Shown: positions 26,399 through 32,857, counted from the stretch's first letter. The stretch: 64,000 bases of DNA from VAZQ01 sp035263865 (GCA_035263865.1 DATFQX010000291.1:23958-87957), one strand, 5' to 3'. The notes: generated from the letters alone by a model not told the origin. Made by a program: numbers and translations.

Positions 26399-26599
26399 AT
26401 GAAATCTACGCAAGTACAGAGGTGCCTCGAGAAGGCCGCCTACTGCGAACGCATGGCCGTGGTCGTCTCCGACGCGGATGCAAGGTTGCAGTTCGCGGAA
26501 GTTGCCAAGCAGTGGCAGTACCTGGCCAAGCAGATCGAGGAATTGGAAAAGGAGCAGGCGACGTTGCCGCAAAGAAAGCGCTCGCCGGGCGCGAGATGA
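26399..26599 (+). CDS. Small helical protein of the island family, member A
   Basis: A 66-residue protein (MKSTQVQRCLEKAAYCERMA...) predicted as a helical hairpin. It shares a spaced pattern with four other small proteins in 26.4-30.1 kb: A-x2-C-x3-A, then about 15 residues, then x-W-x2-A. Here the pattern is KAAYCERMA and KQWQYLAKQ. The function is unknown. No perfect EcfG promoter precedes it; a GGAAC at 26305 lacks the CGTT partner. Confidence 0.55.
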   Translation: MKSTQVQRCLEKAAYCERMAVVVSDADARLQFAEVAKQWQYLAKQIEELEKEQATLPQRKRSPGAR

Positions 26600-26631
26600 T
26601 GCTCAGCGGAGCCCGGGTCGCCTGACGAAGG

Positions 26632-26895
26632 TCAGCGGCGCGGAGCGGGACTGCGACGGCGCTCGAGCGTGCGGCTCACCGGATAAGGAACGTAACGCCC
26701 GGCGCGAGGGGGAGACAGTGGCGCCGGCGTGCCGTGCTCGTCGACAATGTCGAGGAACGCGTACCGATTTGCCACAGTGATCCAGGAATCGCGCATCCTG
26801 ACGTAGAACTCGCGCTCGTCCTTTTGGTCGGCTTCCTGCGCGAGCCTCGCGCATTGGGCCGCCATCCGCCATGCATGGTCGGACTTGGATTTCAT
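26632..26895 (-). CDS. Small helical protein of the island family, member B
   Basis: An 87-residue protein starting MKSKSDHAWRMAAQCARLA at 26895. Residues 1-55 carry the shared pattern (AAQCARLA, then DSWITVANRYAFLD). The C-terminal third is Pro/Arg-rich and not shared. It is encoded opposite to member A, with convergent ends 32 bases apart. The in-frame codon at 26916 is less likely as the start, because members begin close to the motif. The function is unknown. Confidence 0.55.
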   Translation of the reverse strand: MKSKSDHAWRMAAQCARLAQEADQKDEREFYVRMRDSWITVANRYAFLDIVDEHGTPAPLSPPRAGRYVPYPVSRTLERRRSPAPRR

Positions 26896-27060
26896 CGACT
26901 TCCTTCTTACTCGCAAACCCCGTCAGTGGATGATATGCTCGTCGTGATCGGCGTCTGTCCGATCAGCGACTCAGCGGGAACTATTTTTGAGCTTGCATGC
27001 TGTCCCACTATGGAACGAAATGACACGCGCCGGCTTGCCGGATGAAGCGGAGGCGACAGC

Positions 27061-27543
27061 ATGCCGCGTTACTTTTTTCATCTCAGCTTTGGGCAACGTC
27101 TGGTGCCGGACGAGGAAGGCTTCGAGCTGCCAAACCGGTCAGCCGCCTGCACGGAGGCGTTGGCGGTCGTGCGCGAACTCACCAATCCCGAACTCAGCGG
27201 CGGATCGCGCCGTTGGGCGAGCTGGTTCCTCGAAGTGGCGGACGACAACGGCCGCTTCTTCCGCACACCCATCGGCCACCCGGCGCTCGAGGTCTTGACG
27301 CCGGAGGCACCTCGTGCCATGGCCGGCAAGGTTGTTTGGCCGAGCCGCCCGGTCACCCAGGATCCGAAAGGCCGCACCGCTGAGATCGTCCGGCAGATGC
27401 TGGCGTGCCGCCAACAGACCGTGCAATTGCTGCAAGACAATCAAGCGATTCGCCGAGAGCTTTCAAAGCTCTTCCTTGCCAGCCGACGCATCCGGATTCG
27501 CGCCAACCGTCTCGTTGCACTTGCTCAAGCAACCGGCAAGTAA
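27061..27543 (+). CDS. DUF6894 family protein
   Basis: A 160-residue protein starting MPRYFFHLSFG, the characteristic N-terminus of DUF6894 proteins, followed by DEEGFEL and a helix (ACTEALAVVRELT). The second half (about 95-160) is a basic helical extension not typical of the domain, ending RRIRIRANRLVALAQ. DUF6894 proteins are abundant in Bradyrhizobium and Methylobacterium relatives and have no known function. A GGAGG-like sequence (GCGGAGGCGACAGC) precedes the ATG. Confidence 0.75.
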   Translation: MPRYFFHLSFGQRLVPDEEGFELPNRSAACTEALAVVRELTNPELSGGSRRWASWFLEVADDNGRFFRTPIGHPALEVLTPEAPRAMAGKVVWPSRPVTQDPKGRTAEIVRQMLACRQQTVQLLQDNQAIRRELSKLFLASRRIRIRANRLVALAQATGK

Positions 27544-27797
27544 GGTTCGGGTGCGCCCCAGCCGGTTGGGTCAGCGAGCTTGACCTAGACGATTCATCGG
27601 ATTCCTGCCCCATTTCACCGCAGCGATTCCGGCGGCCCCCCAACCTCGAATCGTTACTTACCGCGAGTGGCCCTGCGCTGCGGAGCGTGGTAACATTGCC
27701 ACGAACGGGTGGAACCTTTACCAACGACCATTCTCTGAAGGCGATTGGTCTGGCCTGACTGATGCGCGTGGCCGGTGGGGACGCAGGAGCGACACCG

Positions 27798-28589
27798 ATG
27801 CCGTATGGCACACCCCCTGTTGCTCGGCAGCTTGAGCACGGCCGATTCAACCGTTTCCTGAGCACATTGCCGCCGCACGAGTTTTCGCTGCTGGCGCCGC
27901 ATCTGCGCACGGTCACGCTGGAACGCGGCGTGATGCTGCAGGACGTGGGAGAGGAGATCGAGCACGTTTATTTCCCGCATACCGGCATGGTGTCGCTGGT
28001 CGCGGTCATGCAGAGCGGCGCGACTGTCGAGACGGCAACCATTGGGCGCTGGGGCGTCATCGGCGCGAGCGCCGGGCTCGGAGCGAGGTGGGCGGTTTCG
28101 CGGGCCATCGTGCAGCTGCCGGGCACGGCTGCCTGGATCTCCGCCTCACACTTTCAAGCGGCCGCGGCGCAAGGCACGGCGATCCGCAACCTCGTCGTGC
28201 GCTACGACGACGTTCTGTTGGCACAAATCCAGCAGTCGGTCGCCTGCAATGCGCTGCATGCCATGGAGGCGCGGCTTTGCCGATGGCTCTTGCAGACGCA
28301 CGACTGCATCGACGGCAACGCGATCCCGCTGACGCAGGAGTTTTTAGGCCAGATGCTCGGCGTGCGCCGCACGACCGTGACCATCGCCGCGCGGCTCCTG
28401 CAGGGCGCGGGACTCATCCGCTACCGCCGCGGGTTGATCCAGATCCTCGATCGCGGGGCGGTGGAAGAAATCGCCTGCGAATGCTACGCGGCAACGCGCG
28501 CCAATGCCGAGAAGATCTTTCCGTCTTCTCCTTCCCCCCCCCGCGATAGCACGCCGCAAAATCCCGCCATCTCCCCCCGAAACCGTTAG
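27798..28589 (+). CDS. Crp/Fnr family transcriptional regulator
   Basis: A 263-residue regulator with an N-terminal cyclic nucleotide-binding-like beta barrel (about 20-130, FLSTLPPHEFSLLAPHLRTV, GEEIEHVYFPHTGMVSLV) and a C-terminal winged helix (LTQEFLGQMLGVRRTTVTIAARLL). No CxxC or Fnr iron-sulfur ligands are seen, so an Fnr-type oxygen sensor is unlikely. The ATG at 27798 has AGGAG eight bases upstream and is preferred over 27762. A run of nine C at 28534-28542 lies in the last codons, so the Pro/Ser-rich tail may be shifted by homopolymer change. Confidence 0.85.
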   Translation: MPYGTPPVARQLEHGRFNRFLSTLPPHEFSLLAPHLRTVTLERGVMLQDVGEEIEHVYFPHTGMVSLVAVMQSGATVETATIGRWGVIGASAGLGARWAVSRAIVQLPGTAAWISASHFQAAAAQGTAIRNLVVRYDDVLLAQIQQSVACNALHAMEARLCRWLLQTHDCIDGNAIPLTQEFLGQMLGVRRTTVTIAARLLQGAGLIRYRRGLIQILDRGAVEEIACECYAATRANAEKIFPSSPSPPRDSTPQNPAISPRNR

Positions 28590-28660
28590 CGCGTGAGCGG
28601 ATCGGTCGGCTGGACCTCGGCGGGGTTTCGTTGCCGAGCGGACAGTCCACAGCCCGTGCT

Positions 28661-28700
28661 CCCCGCGGACGCGGGGACTCCATGATCCGGGTGATCATGG
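28661..28700. other. Two adjacent hairpins in the intergenic region after the Crp/Fnr gene
   Basis: CCCCGC-GGAC-GCGGGG (28661-28676) and CCATGATC-CGGGT-GATCATGG (28680-28700) are two back-to-back perfect inverted repeats. They resemble a decayed copy of repeat family 1. Confidence 0.5.
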
Positions 28701-28748
28701 GGCGGGCTCTCGCGCTGGGCGCTCGGAGGGTTCCGTCGGCATAGCTGG

Positions 28749-29090
28749 CTATGAGTTCGGGAACGGCAGCGCGGACGCCCCGTTTTTCCCCACATGGAAC
28801 CAATAACGCAATACCTGCGGTTTGCGGAGGAGTGCCGCCGCATGGCCCGCGAGGCCAAAAGCGCGGAGCACCGCAAACTTCTGGAGGACATGGCGCAAGC
28901 CTGGGAGAAAGTCGCCAAGGAAACGGATCCGAAGAGCTCTTAGTCTCGGGAGCTGATCGGATTTTTCCTCCTCGTCGTGGCATACCTGAGCCATCTGCAG
29001 CAACGCGGCCCGTCCCTTCGGGTCTTGGATCGCGTTCGCCATCTCCAAACATTGCTTGGCGTAACGCCGATACTTCTCTGATCGCCCCAT
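28749..29090 (-). CDS. Small helical protein of the island family, member D, with an aberrant C-terminus
   Basis: The frame starts MGRSEKYRRYAKQCLEMANA at 29090 and keeps the family pattern through LLQMAQV. The expected W-x2-LA is replaced by CHDEEEK, and the frame then runs 65 residues antisense to member C. Only about 29090-28965 looks conserved, so the tail is probably a readthrough of a truncated or recombined gene. A perfect EcfG promoter lies upstream at 29115-29140. The upstream in-frame codon at 29135 lies inside that promoter and is rejected. Frameshift repair does not restore the missing motif. Confidence 0.45.
   Translation of the reverse strand: MGRSEKYRRYAKQCLEMANAIQDPKGRAALLQMAQVCHDEEEKSDQLPRLRALRIRFLGDFLPGLRHVLQKFAVLRAFGLAGHAAALLRKPQVLRYWFHVGKNGASALPFPNS
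28760..28784 (+). promoter_or_regulatory. EcfG-type promoter (GGAAC-N16-CGTT) for member C
   Basis: GGAAC at 28760-28764 and CGTT at 28781-28784 with 16 bases between match the general-stress ECF sigma factor consensus exactly. The start codon of the gene at 28794 is only 10 bases past the -10 element, so the transcript would have almost no leader. Confidence 0.7.
28794..28943 (+). CDS. Small helical protein of the island family, member C
   Basis: A 49-residue protein starting MEPITQYLRFAEECRRMAREA, followed by a second helix with MAQAWEKVAKE. This is the most compact version of the shared pattern (A-x2-C-x3-A and W-x2-x-A). A perfect EcfG-type promoter ends 9 bases before the ATG, so it is probably a general stress response gene read from a near-leaderless mRNA. 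The function is unknown. It lies antisense to the 3' part of the reading frame of member D. Confidence 0.65.
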   Translation: MEPITQYLRFAEECRRMAREAKSAEHRKLLEDMAQAWEKVAKETDPKSS

Positions 29091-29114
29091 CGGGCCCCCA
29101 TGGTAATCTAGTGC

Positions 29115-29140
29115 AACGCACGGAGCTGCCCGCACGTTCC
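29115..29140 (-). promoter_or_regulatory. EcfG-type promoter (GGAAC-N17-CGTT) for member D
   Basis: Read on the minus strand, GGAAC (29140-29136) and CGTT (29118-29115) are separated by 17 bases, an exact match to the EcfG consensus. The ATG of member D is 25 bases downstream. Confidence 0.7.
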
Positions 29141-29232
29141 CTGCTCGCAGGGCTGACGGTTAGTGAAAGCTTGACGAGAGTTGAGTCGTGAGCGGGCAGA
29201 CGGCGGGGGCGCGCGGAGACAGGATAGCACTT

Positions 29233-29302
29233 GGGGCACCAGAGGGTGCCCCCCTCGGAGGACGGGATGTCGAACCCCGCCAGAGTGGCCCCGGGCGGGG
29301 TT
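29233..29302 (+). other. Two strong hairpins in a gene-free stretch
   Basis: GGGGCACC-AGAG-GGTGCCCC (29233-29252) is followed by AACCCCGCC (29273-29281) pairing with GGCGGGGTT (29294-29302). The second stem is followed by TTT and a pyrimidine-rich stretch on the plus strand and resembles an intrinsic terminator. No plus-strand gene ends nearby, since the last one stops at 28943. The 241-base region 29091-29331 otherwise holds only the member D promoter. Confidence 0.45.
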
Positions 29303-29331
29303 TCCGCTTTCCCTTTGAAGGCGAGCCGGAT

Positions 29332-29547
29332 TCAACTCGCTTTGGCGAGCGTGCTTTGCTGAACGATCGCCGCGCGCTCGTGGGGGGCCAGCAACCGCAT
29401 GGCCCTGACCACCTCGCGCCGCTCGAGAATGCCCACGAGCTTCGCAATGGTCAGTTCGGCATCGCGATCGGCAGAATTCAGATACGCAGCGAGCTCGGCC
29501 TGCGCCGCGCGGATGGCCTCGAGAATTGTTGGAAGTTCATCTTTCAT
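29332..29547 (-). CDS. Small hypothetical protein, helical
   Basis: A 71-residue protein starting MKDELPTILEAIRAAQAELA and rich in Ala, Glu and Arg, predicted all-helical (ERREVVRAMRLLAPHERAAIV). GAGGTGA seven bases before the ATG at 29547 fixes the start and rules out the GTG at 29553. A near-consensus EcfG promoter (GAAAC-N16-CGTT) lies 38 bases upstream and a run of 11 C/G sits in the leader. No family is recognised and no link to the A-E family is seen. Confidence 0.6.
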   Translation of the reverse strand: MKDELPTILEAIRAAQAELAAYLNSADRDAELTIAKLVGILERREVVRAMRLLAPHERAAIVQQSTLAKAS

Positions 29548-29563
29548 ACGCACTCACCTCGTT

Positions 29564-29574
29564 CCCCCCCCCCC
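29564..29574. repeat. Homopolymer tract of 11 C
   Basis: Eleven consecutive C on the plus strand lie between the near-consensus EcfG promoter (29585-29609) and the Shine-Dalgarno of the gene at 29547. On the transcript this is an 11-G tract at or near the 5' end. Such tracts change length by slippage and can alter expression; this is also a likely place for sequencing error. Confidence 0.7.
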
Positions 29575-29584
29575 GGCCGGATAA

Positions 29585-29609
29585 AACGCGCAAGAGCCCA
29601 TTCGGTTTC
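29585..29609 (-). promoter_or_regulatory. Near-consensus EcfG-type promoter (GAAAC-N16-CGTT)
   Basis: On the minus strand GAAAC (29609-29605) and CGTT (29588-29585) are spaced by 16 bases. One base differs from the EcfG consensus. The position, 38 bases upstream of the gene at 29547 in the correct orientation, supports it. Confidence 0.4.
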
Positions 29610-29822
29610 GGCAGCGCCATTGTGGCGCACGACCCGGTTCGCCCTTTACGCGGGAAAACATCGTCGGGCATTATGGAAAACGTCCGCACTGCCGGCAGTC
29701 GCCGGGCCGCAATTTGATCAGCGCAAGGGAACGTAATTGTCGGCCGGGATTTAACTTAACCGGCGTTCGGGGAAACGGCGTGCCGAAGCTCGGCTCAGTC
29801 AGCTTTGACGATTGAGGCGCGA

Positions 29823-30101
29823 ATGCAAGAACAGATTGGGTATTGCTGGCAGAAGGCTGCGGAATATGCGGCACGCGCCGAAGAGGCTTCCGACGAGGAG
29901 ACGCGCGAGCTTTTCATCCGTTTTCGCAACTTTTGGACCAGCGCGGCCAAAAGCCATGACTCCTCGCGCCCGGCTGATGGGGTGAAGGCTGCGTCCTTGC
30001 GGCCGTCCTCAGTCACGCCCGGGCTCGGCACCAGCGCGTGGTATACCCGCCCCTCGGATGCGCTGACGAGCACCACCGCAGAGCGGGGCGGCGCCAGGTA
30101 G
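29823..30101 (+). CDS. Small helical protein of the island family, member E
   Basis: A 92-residue protein starting MQEQIGYCWQKAAEYAARA, with NFWTSAAKSHD completing the shared pattern; the usual Cys is Tyr here. Residues after about 50 are Ser/Pro-rich and unlike the other members. GAGG lies five bases before the ATG at 29823; a TTG at 29805 is an alternative. The 275 bases upstream (29548-29822) contain no perfect EcfG site; a GGAAC at 29728 has no partner. The function is unknown. Confidence 0.55.
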   Translation: MQEQIGYCWQKAAEYAARAEEASDEETRELFIRFRNFWTSAAKSHDSSRPADGVKAASLRPSSVTPGLGTSAWYTRPSDALTSTTAERGGAR

Positions 30102-30120
30102 CGGTTTACTCGCCGTCGTC

Positions 30121-30185
30121 CGCTCGCAAGCGGGGACCCATGATTTCAGGCCGGTGTTTATAGGTCCCCGCTTGCGCGGGGACGA
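30121..30185. repeat. Palindromic intergenic repeat, family 1, copy B
   Basis: Arms CGCAAGCGGGGACCCATGA and GGTCCCCGCTTGCGCGGGGAC flank a diverged centre. The outer arms match copies A (16402) and C (63045). It lies between convergent genes (member E and the 30234 gene). Confidence 0.75.
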
Positions 30186-30233
30186 CATAAGGCGGTTATT
30201 TCACGATCGCCTCGGGTTGGTCGCGTCGTTGCC

Positions 30234-30680
30234 TCAGTACATCGGCCGATAAGCGCCGAAGGATGGCTCGGCGGCATAGCTCCTTGTCTCGACGTTCCTT
30301 GTGTCGACGGGCTGCCCCCGTTGCACGGCACGCGTTCGCCCTTGGCTCGCGCGCGATTTGACCTTCTTGCCTTCGTTCGCTTCGGCCTTGACCGCAGGTG
30401 TGGTTGCCGCGCCGGTGGTTTCCGGCTCCGGCTCGACCCTGACATCGCCAACAGTGACATCGCGTTTGGCGGCATCCCGCTCTGAACGCAGCAATTCGAC
30501 GTAGTTTACCGTCATGGGCGAGGCGTTGTGCGCGGCCATGCCGGGGTTGCGCAGCCGCGTCGGCTGCATCAAATAGTAGAAGAGGAGCGCAAAACACGCC
30601 GCGACCGCGCAATAGAAACCAAGATGCATGGCGAGCGCGCCGGCCACGCCGTCAGGATCGCGTTCGGAAAATCTCGACAT
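30234..30680 (-). CDS. Hypothetical protein with one membrane helix
   Basis: A 148-residue protein with one hydrophobic segment (about 18-41, MHLGFYCAVAACFALLFYYLM) after a short acidic N-terminus, then a long hydrophilic, Lys/Ala/Pro-rich tail ending in AEPSFGAYRPMY. The topology suggests an inner-membrane anchor with a disordered periplasmic or cytoplasmic domain. No family is recognised. A near-consensus EcfG promoter (GGAAC-N16-AGTT) ends about 10 bases before the ATG. Confidence 0.6.
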   Translation of the reverse strand: MSRFSERDPDGVAGALAMHLGFYCAVAACFALLFYYLMQPTRLRNPGMAAHNASPMTVNYVELLRSERDAAKRDVTVGDVRVEPEPETTGAATTPAVKAEANEGKKVKSRASQGRTRAVQRGQPVDTRNVETRSYAAEPSFGAYRPMY

Positions 30681-30689
30681 GCACGAAGC

Positions 30690-30714
30690 AACTGCACGCG
30701 CGCAGCTTCGTTCC
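30690..30714 (-). promoter_or_regulatory. Near-consensus EcfG-type promoter (GGAAC-N16-AGTT)
   Basis: On the minus strand GGAAC (30714-30710) and AGTT (30693-30690) are spaced by 16 bases, one mismatch from the consensus, directly upstream of the ATG at 30680. The predicted leader would be only a few bases. Confidence 0.35.
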
Positions 30715-30800
30715 GCCTTATTTTCAGCATCGCGCGCAAGTGATGAGCGCGACGGCTGCTTGCCGTCGAGTCCTTCACCCCGACTGGGCCAAGCCTGAGC

Positions 30801-30840
30801 GAAAACAAAAACCCCGCCGGGGGAGCACCACGGCGGGGTT
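30801..30840 (-). terminator. Intrinsic terminator on the minus strand
   Basis: AACCCCGCCG (30810-30819) and CGGCGGGGTT (30831-30840) form a perfect 10-bp stem with an 11-base loop. On the minus strand the stem is followed by TTTTTGTTTTC, a classic U-tract. The nearest upstream minus-strand gene ends at 31118, almost 280 bases away. Confidence 0.75.
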
Positions 30841-31117
30841 AATTGCGGCCCGAACGCGGAAGGGAGGGTCCACCTTCACTCGGGCCGACCGATACGATCC
30901 TGTCACCAAAGCAAAGCGCGGTCGGTTCGCTTGGCGACTCAGGAACCCGAAATTTGCCTCGCGTGCTTAATTGCCTTGCGGCCGGGCCGCTCCCGGCGTT
31001 AGCCACCCCCCGCGTTTCCGCCGCTTGACTCGCACCGCGCAGCAGCATGGTGCTTTGCTGGGCGTAACCCGCGGAGGCTAGCGTCGTGTTTTGCTATCCT
31101 GCCTGGGTGGCCGGCGA

Positions 31118-31495
31118 TCACCGCCGACGGGGATATGGCCCATAGGAGATGCGCGAGTTCTGCGGGATGCCCAAAGCCTGGTTGAGGTGCGGCTCGTCGA
31201 GAACGTCCCACAACCGAGCGATCATCTCACGGTCGGTCTGCGACTGATCCGCCACCACCAGCTCGACCGCCCGCAGCACGAAGGTGAGGAAGCTGTCGCT
31301 GCCCTGCAGCAAGGCGGCCTGGACCGCTGACGAGCGCACGAGCTCGCGCAGGCGCGCAACCGTTGCGTCATCGGCCACGTAGTGCATGGGTGGGGCGTTC
31401 TGCCACAGGAGGTCTTGCGCCGCTCTGACGGCTGCTTCGATGACGCGACCGGGGTTCATGCCGGAAAAACGCACGGCGAACGCCAGCTGTTCCAC
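31118..31495 (-). CDS. Hypothetical protein
   Basis: A protein of up to 125 residues, mostly helical (NPGRVIEAAVRAAQDLLWQN, then VLRAVELVVADQSQTDREMIARLWDVLDEP). No family is recognised. The GTG at 31495 gives the full frame; an in-frame ATG at 31459 (MNPGRVIEA) is an alternative, and neither has a strong Shine-Dalgarno. It lies 21 bases downstream of the small gene 31517-31711 on the same strand, with a hairpin (CCGCGC-AAAT-GCGCGG, 31496-31511) in the gap, and is probably cotranscribed with it. Confidence 0.55.
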   Translation of the reverse strand: MEQLAFAVRFSGMNPGRVIEAAVRAAQDLLWQNAPPMHYVADDATVARLRELVRSSAVQAALLQGSDSFLTFVLRAVELVVADQSQTDREMIARLWDVLDEPHLNQALGIPQNSRISYGPYPRRR

Positions 31496-31516
31496 CCGCG
31501 CAAATGCGCGGCGATA

Positions 31517-31711
31517 TTACTCTTCGACCCGCTCGACCTCGACATTGACGCACTCGCCGATCTCGCAGCGGTAGCCGGCGCCGGAGGCGAGCAGCTCCTG
31601 CGCGTGCTCTGCGGAATATGCCTCGACGCACCACTGCTCGGTGCGGGTGACCTGCACGGTGGCGTGGAAGGTCTTGAGCGCGGGCCTTTGTTTGAGCGCG
31701 GCAACCGCCAT
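31517..31711 (-). CDS. Small hypothetical protein with paired cysteines
   Basis: A 64-residue protein (MAVAALKQRPALKTFHATVQVTR...) with strands VQVTRTEQWCVEAYS and YRCEIGECVNVEVERVEE, suggesting a compact alpha-beta domain resembling small DUF-type folds with an AEHAQELL helix. Three Cys are present, at about 28, 49 and 54. No function is recognised. It is divergent from ku, sharing the roughly 160-base region that holds ku's EcfG promoter. Confidence 0.6.
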   Translation of the reverse strand: MAVAALKQRPALKTFHATVQVTRTEQWCVEAYSAEHAQELLASGAGYRCEIGECVNVEVERVEE

Positions 31712-31822
31712 GGCTTGCTCCTGGACGAATCACCTTTGCAGCCGAGTCTAGCTGGGAGCGCGGGCAAGAACAAATCGGCAACGCAAAGCTGCCATGGCGG
31801 CAAGCGCCTCCATTGCGGCACC

Positions 31823-31848
31823 GGAACAGGATAGCGTTCGCTCTCGTT
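31823..31848 (+). promoter_or_regulatory. EcfG-type promoter (GGAAC-N17-CGTT) for ku
   Basis: GGAAC at 31823-31827 and CGTT at 31845-31848 with exactly 17 bases between. Transcription would start near 31855, leaving a leader of about 20 bases that contains the AGGAG Shine-Dalgarno of ku. Control of ku genes by the general stress sigma factor is known in Sinorhizobium meliloti. Confidence 0.75.
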
Positions 31849-31875
31849 GACGAAAGTAGCGATAGGAGCGCCCCC

Positions 31876-32751
31876 GTGGCCCCGCGTGCGTATTGGAAAG
31901 GCTACCTGAAACTCTCGCTCGTCTCGTGTCCGGTCGCGCTGTTTCCCGCCAGCAGCGAGCGGGACAAAATCAGCTTCCACCAGATCAACAAGACCACCGG
32001 CAACCGCATCAGGTATAAGAAAGTGGACGCGGAGACCGAGGAGGAGGTCGACGCAGCCGACATCATCAAAGGCTACGAAGTCGGCAAGGGCGAGTACATC
32101 GAGCTCGAGCCCGAAGAGCTCGAGGCGGTTGCCATCGAGAGCACGCGCACCATCGAGATCGATGAATTCGTGCCAAGGAATGAGATCGACGACCTCTATC
32201 TCAACAATCCGTATTACCTCGTGCCGGACGGCGAGGTCGGCCAGCAGGCTTTCGCGGTCATCCGCGAGGCGATCCGCAAGGAAGGCACGGTGGCGCTCGG
32301 TCGGGTCGTTTTCACCTCGCGCGAGCACGTCATCGCGCTCGAGCCGCGCGGCAAGGGGCTGCTCGGGATGACGCTGCGATACCCTTACGAGATCCGCAAG
32401 GAGGACCAGTATTTCGACGAGATCGAGGACGAGAAAATTCCCAAAGATATGCTCGAGCTCGCAACCCACATCGTCGAGACGAAATCCGGGCATTTCAAGC
32501 CGGAAAAATTCGAGGATCATTACGAGAATGCACTGAAGGAATTGCTGAAGAAGAAGCGCGTGGGCGAGAAGATCGAAGCGCCGAAGCAGCGCGAGCCGGC
32601 AAAAGTCATCAATCTCATGGACGCGTTGCGGCGAAGCGTGAGCGCGGAACGAGGGGGTGGCGCGCGACGCAAACCGTCGCGCAGCAGCGCCCAGCGCCGC
32701 ACCGCCAAACGCGCGGGACGGTCATCGACGCGGCAGAAGAAGGCGGGCTAG
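31876..32751 (+). CDS. ku: Ku protein, non-homologous end joining
   Basis: A 291-residue bacterial Ku homodimer subunit that binds DNA double-strand ends and recruits LigD. The core beta-barrel begins PRAYWKGYLKLSLVSCPVALFPA and includes IHQ-type segments (SFHQINKTTGNRIRYKKVDAETEEEV) and YYLVPDGEVGQQAFAVIREA. The C-terminal tail (about 250-291) is Lys/Arg-rich, as in Ku proteins that thread along DNA. The GTG at 31876, with AGGAG seven bases upstream, is chosen over the ATG at 31813, which lies upstream of the promoter. No ligD is in the window. Confidence 0.93.
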   Translation: MAPRAYWKGYLKLSLVSCPVALFPASSERDKISFHQINKTTGNRIRYKKVDAETEEEVDAADIIKGYEVGKGEYIELEPEELEAVAIESTRTIEIDEFVPRNEIDDLYLNNPYYLVPDGEVGQQAFAVIREAIRKEGTVALGRVVFTSREHVIALEPRGKGLLGMTLRYPYEIRKEDQYFDEIEDEKIPKDMLELATHIVETKSGHFKPEKFEDHYENALKELLKKKRVGEKIEAPKQREPAKVINLMDALRRSVSAERGGGARRKPSRSSAQRRTAKRAGRSSTRQKKAG

Positions 32752-32857
32752 CGCTTCGGCGTGCGAATGGAGTGAGCCCCAGCGGCGAACTCACTCTGCA
32801 CCCTGTCCCCGCTTCGCGGGGCGAGGTCGCGCACGACGCGTTGCTGAAGATCGTCGT

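Larger units (their letters stand above)
30681..31117. other. Gene-free 437-base stretch
   Basis: No ORF with family features or good initiation signals was seen here. It holds the near-consensus EcfG promoter of the 30680 gene at its left end and a strong minus-strand terminator at 30801-30840. The DNA between that terminator and the gene ending at 31118 could encode a 3' untranslated region or a small RNA on the minus strand. Confidence 0.5.

Noticed and set aside
26305..27710. GGAAC motifs at 26305, 26979, 27009 and 27708 before members A, the DUF6894 gene and the Crp/Fnr gene
   Set aside because: None has CGTT at 16 or 17 bases, so they are not claimed as EcfG promoters.
29091..31117. 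tRNA or known riboswitch in the gene-poor part of the island
   Set aside because: No T-loop GGTTCGANTCC pattern or cloverleaf was seen on either strand, and no riboswitch core was recognised.
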